Made by a program: the position numbers and the translations under genes
Shown here: one piece after another, positions 8,930-18,069 of the stretch
Position numbering within the stretch: the first letter of the stretch is position 1
Layout of the letters: each line of letters opens with the position of its first letter
Origin: Microvirga sp. TS319
GTDB taxonomy: Bacteria; Pseudomonadota; Alphaproteobacteria; Rhizobiales; Beijerinckiaceae
Assembly: GCF_041276405.1 (NCBI RefSeq)
Contig: NZ_JBGGGT010000001.1
Coordinates: forward strand, 479,501-543,500
Direction: 5' to 3'
Length of the DNA stretch: 64,000 nt
The notes under the pieces: generated by a model
What the model saw: the letters and a program-made list of their open reading frames with translations, nothing else
Told to the model about the DNA's origin: nothing
Databases searched by the model: none

Positions 8930-9484
8930 ATGACACTTGCAGTAGCTGTGCGAGGCGGAAACACCGGCAGGGGTGCGGTCGCGGCGGCCATCGCCTTGAT
9001 GCTGACGCTGATGCCCGTCGCCGCCGAGTACCGGGCCTATCCGACCGCGAAATCGAGCCCGGACCTTCAAGCCGCTGCCGAGCGGTCCGAGGTGCAGATC
9101 GGCATGGTTCCCGACGAAGGCGCGGCATCGTTCTTCACAACGCCCAATTCCTTCGACGATGTGATCGAATTCCATCTGCGCCATGGGCGCGAATATCCGA
9201 TGCCGCCCATGCCTGGCCTGGACGATCACGGCCGCGACCGCGGCTTGGCGGCCGAGATCACGTTCGGTGCACAGGGACCGGAAGCGAAGCCGACCGGGAT
9301 GCGAGTCAGGCAGGCCTTCATCATCTTCGGTGGCGCGACAGATATCACGGAATCGCGGGATTGGCTTACCATTATCCGGCCCATTCACCGGCACGAGCAC
9401 ACTCAACGGCGTGAGCTGGGCCTTCAGGCCGATCAGGACGGAGAGCGTGATGGCCATCGTGCGGATGCAGAAGCCACAGAGTAG
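8930..9484 (+). CDS. Hypothetical exported protein
   Basis: 184 aa, unrecognised. Residues about 12-32 (GRGAVAAAIALMLTLMPVAA) look like a signal peptide or single membrane anchor. The middle part contains AFIIFGGATDITESRDWLTI. The last 35 residues are very polar and His/Asp-rich, unlike the rest, so a frameshift near 9385 may have replaced the original C-terminus. The ATG at 8930 follows a GGGGGAT site. No conserved domain could be assigned. It is convergent with the amidase gene. Confidence 0.45.
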   Translation: MTLAVAVRGGNTGRGAVAAAIALMLTLMPVAAEYRAYPTAKSSPDLQAAAERSEVQIGMVPDEGAASFFTTPNSFDDVIEFHLRHGREYPMPPMPGLDDHGRDRGLAAEITFGAQGPEAKPTGMRVRQAFIIFGGATDITESRDWLTIIRPIHRHEHTQRRELGLQADQDGERDGHRADAEATE

Positions 9485-9493
9485 CGGCGCCGG

Positions 9494-10942
9494 TTACCGG
9501 GCCCCATTCTCCACTCTGCCTGCAAGATCAGATCCAGCTGGTCGTGCCTCCTTCGCATGAGCTCTGAATTGGAGGCTTGCCTCCAATTCAGACGCCACCT
9601 CGATCAGGTAACTGTCCTCGAACCACCGGCCGACGAGCTGTAAGCCGATTGGCAGTCCGTCCCGTGTGAGGCCGCAGGGCAAAGAGATGGCCGGATGTCC
9701 CGTCAGATTGAACGGGAACGTATAAGGATACCACGCTCCCCGGATCGTGCCGGCGTCGCGACGGGCAATCTCGATCCGCCCCAAGGGATCGAGATCAACG
9801 GGAAGTGGCGGGGCTGAGAGCGTCGGCGAGGCAATTATGTCAAAGCGGGACAGGATATCCTGGATCTGGAGAAAGCAATTTGTCCTGGCGAACTGAGCCT
9901 CATGCAAGTCCACGGCACCATAGGTATGCCCTGCCTCCATGGTCGCCAGCAACGTTGGGTCGAGCTTTTCCGGTGAGCGAGCGGCATGAGGACCCAGCCG
10001 TGCCAACAGGAGCGATCGCAGAAGCAAGAGGAAGTGTGGCTCCATGGAGACGAGATCGAGCTCAATTGGCTCGACAATCATGCCGAGAGCCTCGGCCTGC
10101 TTCATGGCCGTAACGACGGATGCCTCGACTTCCGGATCGAGGATGTTGCCGCAGCGAAGCAAGAAGCCGACCCGCGGGCGCTCGCCTTTACCATGTTCAC
10201 GCCGTGGCAGGGCTTCAGATTGCCCATACGGGTCGCGCCGATCAGGTCCCTTCAGGACATCGAACATGAGCTGCGTTCCGGAGACATCGCGCGCCATGGG
10301 CCCGACAAAGGAGTTGGCACCGAACAGATCCGGCGCCTGCAGGTTCGGGATCACGCCGAGCGTCGCCTTCAGCCCCACGATGCCACAGCAGGCTGCCGGA
10401 ATGCGGATTGATCCGCCCCCATCCGTGCCCAGCGCCAGTGGCCCCATACCGGCCGCAATTGCAACCGCCGCGCCGCCTGACGAGCCGCCGCAGGTGTGAT
10501 CGTGGCTCCACGGGTTGAGTGTGCGCCCGAAGAAGGGACCCTCGGTGAATGGCTTGTGCCCAAATTCCGGTGTTGTCGTTTTGCCGATCAGGATCGCGCC
10601 GGCCGCCCGTGCGCGAGCGACAGCAACGGCGTCGGCGGCTGGTACAGAGTCCGCGAACAGCGCACAGCCCTGCGTGGTAGCCACACCCTCTGTGTTCGTC
10701 AGGTCTTTGACCGAAAACGGAATGCCATGGAGCGGACCGAGCGGGGCTCCGCTCATGACAGCGGCCTCAGCCGCTCGCGCCTCCGCTCGTGCGCGATCGG
10801 CGCAGATCGCCATGAAGGCATTGAGCTCCCGGCGTTCCTCAATTCGGGCGAGAGCAGCCTCGACCGCCTCGACCGGAGAAACCGCCTTCGTCTGAATTGC
10901 AGCGGCGAGATCCCTCGCGGGAAGGTCAGCAATGGTGCTCAT
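9494..10942 (-). CDS. Amidase (amidase-signature family)
   Basis: 482 aa, full-length amidase-signature enzyme (GatA/indole-acetamide hydrolase-like). The Ser-cisSer-Lys triad is visible: K79 in FSVKD, S154 in CGGSSGG and S178 in GTDGGGSIRIPAA. It hydrolyses a carboxamide to acid and ammonia. The last gene of an eight-gene minus-strand operon (17105 to 9494); 12 nt separate it from the SDR gene upstream. In this context it probably releases ammonia or a carboxylate from the compound brought in by the ABC transporter. It is not GatA of tRNA amidation, since gatB/gatC are absent. Confidence 0.93.
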   Translation of the reverse strand: MSTIADLPARDLAAAIQTKAVSPVEAVEAALARIEERRELNAFMAICADRARAEARAAEAAVMSGAPLGPLHGIPFSVKDLTNTEGVATTQGCALFADSVPAADAVAVARARAAGAILIGKTTTPEFGHKPFTEGPFFGRTLNPWSHDHTCGGSSGGAAVAIAAGMGPLALGTDGGGSIRIPAACCGIVGLKATLGVIPNLQAPDLFGANSFVGPMARDVSGTQLMFDVLKGPDRRDPYGQSEALPRREHGKGERPRVGFLLRCGNILDPEVEASVVTAMKQAEALGMIVEPIELDLVSMEPHFLLLLRSLLLARLGPHAARSPEKLDPTLLATMEAGHTYGAVDLHEAQFARTNCFLQIQDILSRFDIIASPTLSAPPLPVDLDPLGRIEIARRDAGTIRGAWYPYTFPFNLTGHPAISLPCGLTRDGLPIGLQLVGRWFEDSYLIEVASELEASLQFRAHAKEARPAGSDLAGRVENGAR

Positions 10943-10954
10943 AAGGGCTCCTTT

Positions 10955-11713
10955 TCAGATCATCCAGCGGCCACCGTCGATCAGGAGCGTCTGTCCTGTA
11001 ACGTAACGGGCCTCCCGACTCGCCAGGAAGGCAACGCAGCCGGCGACATCCTCCGGCTCGGCAATGTACCCTGCCGGCGTTGTGGCTTTGATCTTCTCGA
11101 TAACGGCGGGCGTCAGCCGATCGTGGGCCCGGGTCCGAACGGCGCCGGGCGCGACCGCGTTGACCGTGACGCCGAAGGGCGCAAGTTCGCGGGCGAGCGA
11201 TCGTGTGAGCCCGACAATCCCCATCTTGGCGGCCGCATAGTCGGTGAGACCGGCATCGCCCACAAAGGCGGCGTCGCTGGACATGTTGACAATGCGTCCG
11301 CCTCGCTCGCGCATAGCCGGCACAACGAGCCGCGACAAGCGCATGGTGGTCAGGAGCGACACCTCGAGCACGAAGCGCCACACGTCCTCCTCCGATTCAT
11401 GGAAGTGGGCCGCCCGTTCCCGGCCACTCTGGCCGACATTGTTGAACAGGATGTCAACAGGCCCAAAAGCCGCCACGGCGCGCGCATGGAATTCAGTCAG
11501 GATAGATGCGTCGGTACAGTCGCCGACCATGACCATGAGGCGGTCGGACGGAAAAGCACCTCGGTACTCGTTGAAGCCATCACCCTCCCGGTCGATGACG
11601 GCGACACGTCCGCCCTCGGTCAGGAACCGCTGCGCGGTCGCGGCTCCGATGCCGTGAGCCGCGCCCGTAATGGCAATGGTCTTTCCGGAAAACCGGCCCT
11701 GGCTCTCGCCCAT
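10955..11713 (-). CDS. SDR-family oxidoreductase
   Basis: 252 aa from the ATG at 11713, chosen because GAGGAGA lies 6 nt before it; an open frame continues to 11773 but overlaps the preceding gene. Classical short-chain dehydrogenase: cofactor loop TGAAHGIGAA, NNVGQSG in place of the usual NNAG, an active-site tyrosine/lysine in DYAAAKMGI, and the C-terminal YVTGQTLLIDGGRW. NAD(P)H-dependent oxidation or reduction of a hydroxyl or keto group. It sits between a second SDR and the amidase in the operon. Substrate unknown. Confidence 0.92.
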   Translation of the reverse strand: MGESQGRFSGKTIAITGAAHGIGAATAQRFLTEGGRVAVIDREGDGFNEYRGAFPSDRLMVMVGDCTDASILTEFHARAVAAFGPVDILFNNVGQSGRERAAHFHESEEDVWRFVLEVSLLTTMRLSRLVVPAMRERGGRIVNMSSDAAFVGDAGLTDYAAAKMGIVGLTRSLARELAPFGVTVNAVAPGAVRTRAHDRLTPAVIEKIKATTPAGYIAEPEDVAGCVAFLASREARYVTGQTLLIDGGRWMI

Positions 11714-11723
11714 CACAGTCTCC

Positions 11724-12485
11724 TCAATGGAAGGTGCGCCCGCCGTCGACGGCGATCGCCGTGCCGGTGACATAGGATGACTCCCCGCTCGTCAGCCACA
11801 GGATTGCCGCGGCGATCTCGTCGGGCGAGGCGACGCGCTGCAGCGCATAGCGGGCGCGGACAGCCTCATAGGCAGCCTGTGGATCGGAAGCATGATCAAT
11901 GCTCGATCGGAACAGCTCGGTCTCGACCGCGCCCGGACAAACCGTGTTGACCCGGATGCCGAATTCGGCGGCTTCCATGGCCACGGCTTTCGAGGCCATT
12001 TGCAAGCCGGCCTTGGACGCGCAATAGGCCGTGCGGTGCTTCAGCGGTGACAGCCCGGCCGCAGAGGATACGTTGACGATCGTACCACCTCCTGCCGCAC
12101 GCAGGTGGGGAAACGCGGCCTGCATCACGATCACCGGACCGGTCAGATTGACAGCGAGCACGCGGGACCATTCCGTCAGGGTCGTCGCCTCGAGGTCCGC
12201 AATGAGGTCGATGCCAGCGGCATTGACCACACCATCAAGCCCGCCAAGGAAATCAACGGCGCTGGTGACCGCAGTTGCAACGGAGGTTCCGTCTGCAACG
12301 TCGGCCGTTACGACATGAATCGGCCCCCTCGTCGATATTTGCGCCAACATCGCGAGCGCTGCCTCGTCCCGGTCGAGTGCAACCACGTGGGCCCCTTCCT
12401 CGACGAATCGTCGGACCGTGGCGAGCCCAATCCCCTTGGCGCCCCCGGTGACGAGGATGCGCCTCCGGATCAGCAGGCCGCTCAT
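11724..12485 (-). CDS. SDR-family oxidoreductase
   Basis: 253 aa, classical SDR. Motifs: TGGAKGIG at the N-terminus, NAAGID, the S-Y-K set in VNVSSAAGL and AYCASKAG, and YVTGTAIAVDGGR at the C-terminus. Its start overlaps the end of the deacetylase gene by 4 nt (ATGA), so translation is coupled. Together with the second SDR it suggests sequential redox steps on one substrate, but the substrate is not readable from the sequence. Confidence 0.92.
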   Translation of the reverse strand: MSGLLIRRRILVTGGAKGIGLATVRRFVEEGAHVVALDRDEAALAMLAQISTRGPIHVVTADVADGTSVATAVTSAVDFLGGLDGVVNAAGIDLIADLEATTLTEWSRVLAVNLTGPVIVMQAAFPHLRAAGGGTIVNVSSAAGLSPLKHRTAYCASKAGLQMASKAVAMEAAEFGIRVNTVCPGAVETELFRSSIDHASDPQAAYEAVRARYALQRVASPDEIAAAILWLTSGESSYVTGTAIAVDGGRTFH

Positions 12486-13315
12486 CGCGACGCCTCCGCG
12501 CGCGCCTTGATCAGTTTCGGACGCATGTCATCGACCATCTCGTCGCAACGGCCGATCCAGACATTCGGGTGCTTCAGCGCATGCTCGATCAGTCCCTCAA
12601 GGACCTTGATGCGCGAGGGCTGACCAATGATCTGCGGGTGCATGCCGATCATCATCATCCGGTCTTCAGCGTAGAGCACGTCGAACTCGCTCCGCCACGC
12701 CTCAAGCAGGGCCGAGGGCGCCTGCATCGTGCGACCGGGCAGAACGATCGAGTACTGGAAGAAGGGGGCGTCATCGAGCACCCAGCGGAAGGGCAGCTCA
12801 ACGATGTCCGTCTCCTTGCCATTGACGGCATGCAGGTACGGCGAGTCGTCGTCGAAGAAATTGGACGAGTAGTCAAATCCGTATTCGACAAGCATCGGCA
12901 TGGTGATCGGGCTGATTTCGGCAGCCGGTGACCGCCACCCGCGTGGGGCCCTGCCGCTGACCCGCTTGATGGATTGGAAGCCCTTCTCCATCTCCTCGCG
13001 CTCCTGCTCGGGGGTCAGCGAAAGGATCCAGGCATGGGAATAGCTGTGATGCGCCAGTTCATGGCCGCGCTTCAAAATCTCCTCGATCAATCCCTCCCGC
13101 TGGTCGATCACGAGACCGGGTACGAAGAAGGTTGCCTTAATGCCATAGCGGTCGAGGAGGTCCAGAATACGGCCTGTCCCGACCTTCCAGCCATAAGCCC
13201 CCTGCGACATCAGGATGGGACGATTGGCATAGGAGGGATCGCGGGCGGTCCACATCGTCTCGGCATCGAGATCGAAGGTGAGGAAGAGGGGGAAACCCTT
13301 GCTGGTCAGCGGCAT
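12482..13315 (-). CDS. Polysaccharide deacetylase-family hydrolase (PuuE/CDA1-like)
   Basis: 277 aa NodB-homology fold. The metal-binding set is visible: FDLDAE (residues about 14-19) with the first Asp pair, and HHSYSHAW (about 100) with the H-x3-H ligands. Members include chitin/peptidoglycan deacetylases and the cofactor-free allantoinase PuuE; there is no signal peptide, so a cytoplasmic hydrolase acting on an N-acyl or cyclic amide small molecule is more likely than a cell-wall enzyme. It lies directly downstream of the transporter permeases and is coupled to the SDR gene, which fits a catabolic role. Confidence 0.88.
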   Translation of the reverse strand: MPLTSKGFPLFLTFDLDAETMWTARDPSYANRPILMSQGAYGWKVGTGRILDLLDRYGIKATFFVPGLVIDQREGLIEEILKRGHELAHHSYSHAWILSLTPEQEREEMEKGFQSIKRVSGRAPRGWRSPAAEISPITMPMLVEYGFDYSSNFFDDDSPYLHAVNGKETDIVELPFRWVLDDAPFFQYSIVLPGRTMQAPSALLEAWRSEFDVLYAEDRMMMIGMHPQIIGQPSRIKVLEGLIEHALKHPNVWIGRCDEMVDDMRPKLIKARAEASR

Positions 13316-13329
13316 GATGCGACCTCGTG

Positions 13330-14142
13330 TCAGACGAAGCGGTGAAAGCCGGCACGACGTTCCGCCAGCAGGAGGACAATTCCAGTTGCGACAATGAGCA
13401 GTGTCGAGACCGCTGCGACGCTCGGATCGACGCCCATCTCAACGGACGAGAAGATCAGAACCGGCAGCGTGGTCTGGTTGGCGCCGATCAGGAAGATCGT
13501 AACGGGAACATTGTCGAGCGAGGTAATGAAAGCGAAGAGGGCTCCGGCCACGAGGCCTGGTCGGATCAGCGGAAGGGTGACGAGACGGAAAGCCTCAAAC
13601 CCGCTGGCGCCAAGCACGCGCGCGGCTTCCTCGACCGCGAGGTCGAGGCCGCTCAGACTCGCGAGCGCCGAGCGGACAATGTACGGAACCGTGATCACGA
13701 CATGGGCGAGGAGAAGTCCAATCAGGCTGCCGCGCAGGCCGGTCAGGCTATAGAACTGCAGCAGTGCGACGCCGATCACGACAGCCGGCAGAACCAGCGG
13801 CGCCATGAGAAAGGCGATGATGGCTTCAGAGCCGGGGATCGACTTGCGGAACAGGGCATAAGCGGATGCCACCCCCATCACCAGCGAGATCGCGGTCGAG
13901 CCGCAGGCCAGAATCAGGCTCATGCGGATCGCCGAGAGGTAGGTCGGGTCGCTCAGCACCTTGCCGAACCAGGACAGCGTCAGACCTTGCGGCGGGATGG
14001 TCAGATACGACGTGGTGGAGAACGCTGCCAGGACCACGACAATGACCGGGATCTGCAGGAACACGATGACGGCAAAGGCGGCGATCGTGACGCCGAGGCC
14101 GGGATGGGTCTCTCCGTCTGTGCTCATGCCATGCCTGCCCAT
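13330..14142 (-). CDS. ABC transporter permease (PotC-like)
   Basis: 270 aa, six predicted membrane segments, binding-protein-dependent permease with the EAA loop near residues 170-190 (AVEEAARVLGASGFEAFRLV). It belongs to the spermidine/putrescine (PotC, class CUT/POPT) type. Its start overlaps the end of the first permease by about 19 nt. It forms the inner-membrane channel with its neighbour, fed by the binding protein at 17105 and driven by the ATPase at 16054. Confidence 0.92.
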   Translation of the reverse strand: MGRHGMSTDGETHPGLGVTIAAFAVIVFLQIPVIVVVLAAFSTTSYLTIPPQGLTLSWFGKVLSDPTYLSAIRMSLILACGSTAISLVMGVASAYALFRKSIPGSEAIIAFLMAPLVLPAVVIGVALLQFYSLTGLRGSLIGLLLAHVVITVPYIVRSALASLSGLDLAVEEAARVLGASGFEAFRLVTLPLIRPGLVAGALFAFITSLDNVPVTIFLIGANQTTLPVLIFSSVEMGVDPSVAAVSTLLIVATGIVLLLAERRAGFHRFV

Positions 14143-14975
14143 CGTTTGGTCAACCGGCTCGACAGCCAGATGATGCCGATGGCCATGATCGTCAACGCAA
14201 AGGACAGCGCTGATCCGCTGGGCCAGTCGAGAAGCTGCATATATTCATCATAGATCAGTGTTGCCATGACCTTGTAGGTTGGTCCGCCCAGCATGCGCGG
14301 CGTCACGAGAGCGCTGATGGTCAGCACGAAGACAAGGATCGAGCCCGCCAGAATTCCTGGCGCGGACAGAGGCAGTGTTACCGAAGTGAAGACGTGGAGA
14401 CGGCCTGACCCGAGAGTTGCGGCCGCGGCTTCGACGTCACGCGGAACGTTCCGGATGGCCGCCACAAGCATCAACACCATGAAGGGCAGATAGATGTGGG
14501 TCATGCCGATCATGAGACCAGTCAGGTTGAACATCAGCTTGATCGGCGCCGAGATCAGTCCCATCTGGATGAGCAGGTTGTTGACGAGGCCGCGATTGGC
14601 CAGAAGCGCGATCCAGCCGAAGGACCGGACTACGAGGTTCAGCATCATCGGAAAGATCACGAGCAGGATCAGTGGCAATCGCCAGCGCTCCGGGCCACGG
14701 GCAATGAGGAACGCCAGAGGATATCCTAAAACCAGACAGACGAGGGTCACGGACAAGCCGAGGCCGAGCGTCCGCCAGACCACCTCGCGGTAATACTCGT
14801 CAGTGATGATGCGCGTATAGTTTTCCAGCGTCCAGACACCCTTCACCAAGCCTGAACCCGGCATATACTCGCCAAAGCTCGTCGGCAGCAGCATCAGCAC
14901 AGGGATGAGGAAAAAGCCTGCGAGAACCAACGCCAACGGTGCGATCAGCATCAGGCTTCGCCGGACGGAGATCAT
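14124..14975 (-). CDS. ABC transporter permease (PotB-like)
   Basis: 283 aa, six membrane segments, beginning with a cytoplasmic stretch and LMLIAPLALVLAGFFLIPVL. The EAA loop is visible in DVEAAAATLGSGRLHVF. PotB-type permease partner of the PotC-like protein. Its start overlaps the ATPase stop by 4 nt. All transporter genes run on the minus strand as one transcription unit. Confidence 0.92.
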   Translation of the reverse strand: MISVRRSLMLIAPLALVLAGFFLIPVLMLLPTSFGEYMPGSGLVKGVWTLENYTRIITDEYYREVVWRTLGLGLSVTLVCLVLGYPLAFLIARGPERWRLPLILLVIFPMMLNLVVRSFGWIALLANRGLVNNLLIQMGLISAPIKLMFNLTGLMIGMTHIYLPFMVLMLVAAIRNVPRDVEAAAATLGSGRLHVFTSVTLPLSAPGILAGSILVFVLTISALVTPRMLGGPTYKVMATLIYDEYMQLLDWPSGSALSFALTIMAIGIIWLSSRLTKRWAGMA

Positions 14976-16054
14976 ATGCCGGCTTCCTCGGATGGCATGG
15001 CAAAGACGGAGTCGGCATCAACCGCCAGCATGACTGGCGTATCCGGCGCAAGCGCAGCATTCGGCCCGTGCGACCCTGTCTCGGCAACGAGTTCGATTCC
15101 TCCTGAGAGGCGCACGACATACTGGACCCGGGCACCGCTGAAGGAGCGAAGGACGATGGTGCCCTGAAAACCGTCAGATGCACCCGTGTTATTCAGAAGC
15201 CGGATTGCCTCCTGGCGGATGACGACATCGACCTTTGCGCCGACAGGTTGGTCGACCGAGGCGGCAGGCAACTCAATGCCGTCACCCAGGCGCAAGACGC
15301 CGCCCTTTCCTTGTCGGGACGCGATGGTTCCGGCAAGCCGGTTTGGCTTGCCGATGAAGCTGGCGACGAAGCCGGTCGCCGGCCGGTGATAGATTTCCTC
15401 CGGCTTCGCGAATTGCTGCATCACACCTTTAGCCATCACCCCGACGCGGTCGGACATGGACAGCGCCTCGCCCTGATCATGGGTCACGAAGAGCGTGGTG
15501 ATACCGAGGCCACGCTGCAGGCGCTTGAGCTCGATCTGCATTTCGTCGCGAAGTTGCGCATCGAGGTTGGAGAGAGGTTCGTCGAACAGCAGGACGCGGG
15601 GTCGAGGCGCAAGAGCCCTTGCAATTGCGACACGCTGCTGCTGACCGCCTGAAAGCTGGCGTGGGTAACGCTCGCCGAAATTCGCGAGCCGGACCATTGC
15701 CAGGGCATCCTTCACGCGCTTGTCGAGTTCCGCACCGGCGACTTTGCGCCTGCGCAGCCCGAATGCAACGTTCTCGTATACAGTGAGATGCGGGAACAGG
15801 GCATAGGACTGGAAGACAAGACCGAGCCCGCGCTTGTTCGGCGGCAGTACGGTGATGTCGTCGCTGCCGATCAGAATGCGACCGCGGCTCGGCTGAACGA
15901 GGCCCGCCACCATTCTCAGGATTGTGGTCTTGCCGCAGCCGGACGGACCGAGCAGCGAGACGAACTCGCCCTCGTTGATCGTGAGAGAAATATCACTGAC
16001 GACTGTGACATCCCCGTAGGATTTGCCCAGCCGCTCGAAGCTCAGCGCACTCAT
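14972..16054 (-). CDS. ABC transporter ATP-binding protein (PotA-like)
   Basis: 360 aa from the ATG at 16054, chosen because AGGAA lies 5-6 nt upstream and the protein then starts MSALSFERLGKSYGD like its family. Walker A GPSGCGKTT, signature LSGGQQQRVAIARAL, Walker B VLLFDEPLSNLD, switch His in VTHDQGEA. The C-terminal TOBE domain (after about 240) is typical of polyamine and other POPT-class transporters. Cytoplasmic motor of the uptake system. Confidence 0.95.
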   Translation of the reverse strand: MSALSFERLGKSYGDVTVVSDISLTINEGEFVSLLGPSGCGKTTILRMVAGLVQPSRGRILIGSDDITVLPPNKRGLGLVFQSYALFPHLTVYENVAFGLRRRKVAGAELDKRVKDALAMVRLANFGERYPRQLSGGQQQRVAIARALAPRPRVLLFDEPLSNLDAQLRDEMQIELKRLQRGLGITTLFVTHDQGEALSMSDRVGVMAKGVMQQFAKPEEIYHRPATGFVASFIGKPNRLAGTIASRQGKGGVLRLGDGIELPAASVDQPVGAKVDVVIRQEAIRLLNNTGASDGFQGTIVLRSFSGARVQYVVRLSGGIELVAETGSHGPNAALAPDTPVMLAVDADSVFAMPSEEAGI

Positions 16055-16082
16055 GGAAGTTCCTGCTTGACAGGCGGCCGGT

Positions 16083-17105
16083 TCAGCGCGCCACCTCACG
16101 CTGCCAGCGACGCGTCCATGCGGGCGAGTTCTTCGCAATGACATCGGGATCGATAAACCAGGCCTTTTCCAACGCGTCGCCGTAGGGCACGATCTTCTTG
16201 AGCTTGTCGGAGAGCTGAACCTTGGTGTTCACCGACCCGATATAGGCCCGCTCGGAAAAGCAGCCTTGCCCTTCCGCTGAAAGGATTTGGTCGAGGAACT
16301 TGTGTGCCAGTTCCGACTTTCCAGTGCCCTTCGGAATGATCACGGCCGGTAGAATGCCGACGGCGCCTTCCTTCGGATAGGCAACCGCGAGCGAAAGACC
16401 TTTGTCCATGGCAACGCCGGCGCGATCCGGATACCAGGGTGCGATCGCGATCTCCTCCCGCTCGAAGAGCGAGATCAACTGGTCCGCCTGGGTGTAGAGC
16501 ACCGCCGAACCCTTGGCGATGGGCTTGATGGCCTCAATACCCGGATCGACATTGTCAAGCGTACCCCCCTTGAGCTTGTTCAAGGCCAGGAAATAGTGCA
16601 GGCCTGCGGTGCCGCTGATATCGCCGATGGCGTATTTGCCGGCATAGGCCGGGTCGGCAAGATCCAACCAGGAGGTCGGAGGTGTCTTGACCAGCTTGGG
16701 ATTGTAGACGAGCGCGGTCGCGCTCACCATGGCGACGACGTAGCTGTCATCCTTCCCCCATGCGTTCGGAATGACGTCGCCTGCGTTCTTCAGCTTCGAC
16801 CGGTCGATGCGCTCGTTGAGGTTTTCACTATGTGTCTGGGCCGCCAGGGAGTTGTCGATATAAACGATGTCCATGTCGGACTTGCCGCCGGTAGCCCGGA
16901 GCGCTGCGGCGAACTGCGAGGAATTACCGAGCTTTAGGGACACGGTTGCGCCGGTGGCCTTCTCGAAAGCCGCGACGTGGCAGGCCTTGACGTTATCGGC
17001 GAAGGATCCGCCGAACGCTCCCACCACCAACTCTTCGGCCTGGGCGGTGACGGACAGGCCGGCGATCAAAAGGGCGGCCGTCGTGTAGCGAAGACAATGG
17101 CTCAT
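16083..17105 (-). CDS. ABC transporter substrate-binding protein (PotD/ spermidine-putrescine type)
   Basis: 340 aa from the ATG at 17105, preceded by GGAG at 8 nt spacing. A signal peptide is clear (LRYTTAALLIAGLSVTAQAEE). The mature part follows the extracellular solute-binding family 1/PotD pattern, with ELVVGAFGGSFADNV at its N-terminus and a C-terminal KFLDQILSAEGQ. It captures the substrate in the periplasm. First gene of the eight-gene operon, divergent from the MarR regulator. The ligand may be a polyamine-like or amide compound; the deacetylase, SDR and amidase genes suggest it is degraded after uptake. Confidence 0.93.
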   Translation of the reverse strand: MSHCLRYTTAALLIAGLSVTAQAEELVVGAFGGSFADNVKACHVAAFEKATGATVSLKLGNSSQFAAALRATGGKSDMDIVYIDNSLAAQTHSENLNERIDRSKLKNAGDVIPNAWGKDDSYVVAMVSATALVYNPKLVKTPPTSWLDLADPAYAGKYAIGDISGTAGLHYFLALNKLKGGTLDNVDPGIEAIKPIAKGSAVLYTQADQLISLFEREEIAIAPWYPDRAGVAMDKGLSLAVAYPKEGAVGILPAVIIPKGTGKSELAHKFLDQILSAEGQGCFSERAYIGSVNTKVQLSDKLKKIVPYGDALEKAWFIDPDVIAKNSPAWTRRWQREVAR

Positions 17106-17216
17106 AGTTGCAGCTCCCGTCTGGTTGCGGAGCACGAACCAGTTCCTCTGGCCTCGTGCCGCGAAGGCGAGGCCTCCGCTTGACCCTTGGGAAGGACCAT
17201 TGCACGGGTCGATTTG

Positions 17217-17240
17217 TCTTTCAAGAAAGATAATTGAAAG
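17217..17240. promoter_or_regulatory. Candidate MarR operator in divergent promoter region
   Basis: TCTTTC-AA-GAAAGA (17217-17230) is a perfect inverted repeat, and the overlapping CTTTCAA (17218-17224) ... TTGAAAG (17234-17240) is another. They lie between the divergent starts at 17105 and 17321, the usual place for a MarR binding site controlling both directions. Confidence 0.55.
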
Positions 17241-17320
17241 ATATATTGCATCTTCTGGCTGCCGGTGGCCTGCCGTGCAGCGCGCCTGTCCGTCGGACAG
17301 GCTCGACCTGGAGGATGAGT

Positions 17321-17854
17321 ATGGGCAATGGTGCGCTGCGATCTGCCGCGACCGAAGAGACCGGCGCGCTGGTGGAGCGAGACCGCATCGGTTCCGGCAT
17401 GCAGCGGTGGCGCCGAGAGTTCTCGGACGTGGATTGCTCCGGCAAGGCCGTCGTCGGCCGCCTGCTGCATCTCCATGAGATCTTCTTGACCGAAATCAAC
17501 CGTACACTCGCGAAGCATCGGCTAAAGTATCCCGCATTCGCCGTGCTGGCGACGCTTCGGGTGGAAGGGGCGCCGTATCAAATGTCGCCGAAGCAGTTGC
17601 TCGACTCGCTGATCCTGACCTCGGGCGGGTTGTCGAACCTGCTCCGGAAGCTGGAGAAGGCCGGCCATATTCGCCGCATGGCTGATGACATGGACGGGCG
17701 AGGGGTCATCGTCGAGCTCACCGGGCAGGGACGCCGGCTGGTCGAGCCTGCGATGCGTGACCATGCCGAAACCGAGCGAAGGCTCGTCGCGGCACTGTCA
17801 AAGGAAGAGCAGCGTGTCGTCGCGTCCGCCCTGGGACGGATGATGATCAAATAG
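17321..17854 (+). CDS. MarR-family transcriptional regulator
   Basis: 177 aa from the ATG at 17321, chosen because GGAGG ends 6 nt before it; the frame stays open upstream to 17234. The winged-helix core is visible (YPAFAVLATLRVEGAPYQMS, then LILTSGGLSNLLRKLEKAGH and the wing DMDGRGVIVELTGQGRRL). MarR proteins are dimeric repressors released by small aromatic or acidic ligands. Divergent from the transporter/amidase operon and with a palindrome between them, it most likely controls that operon. Confidence 0.9.
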   Translation: MGNGALRSAATEETGALVERDRIGSGMQRWRREFSDVDCSGKAVVGRLLHLHEIFLTEINRTLAKHRLKYPAFAVLATLRVEGAPYQMSPKQLLDSLILTSGGLSNLLRKLEKAGHIRRMADDMDGRGVIVELTGQGRRLVEPAMRDHAETERRLVAALSKEEQRVVASALGRMMIK

Positions 17855-17945
17855 ATCGTGGCGGATGCTTCCGACGAATTTCGGCAGATACCGGTATCTG
17901 TCCGAGGAGGCTCTGTTGCAGGACCTTAGACATGTCACGGCAATC

Positions 17946-17999
17946 CTCGAGCATCGAACGCGAAAGCTGGAGCCGGTTTTGCGGGAAAAGAGGCTCGAG
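17946..17999. repeat. Dispersed palindromic repeat unit
   Basis: CTCGAGCATCG on the left and GAGGCTCGAG on the right flank a core with GAGCCGGTTTTGCGGGAAAA. It fills the short gap between the MarR gene and the OGFr-domain gene. Confidence 0.65.
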
Positions 18000-18069
18000 A
18001 CCAAAGACTTTCGGCCTCAATGGCCTTGTTGAGGTGTTCGAGGTCCGGTGCTCCACGTCATGTGCCAAC

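Noticed and set aside
9494..10942. Assignment of the amidase as GatA
   Set aside because: gatB and gatC are absent and the gene is embedded in a catabolic operon.
10496..11770. Plus-strand open frame of 424 codons
   Set aside because: It lies opposite the amidase and SDR genes, whose catalytic motifs are clear; composition is shadow-like.
13327..14253. Plus-strand open frame of 308 codons
   Set aside because: It is antisense to the two permease genes and highly charged with no domain.
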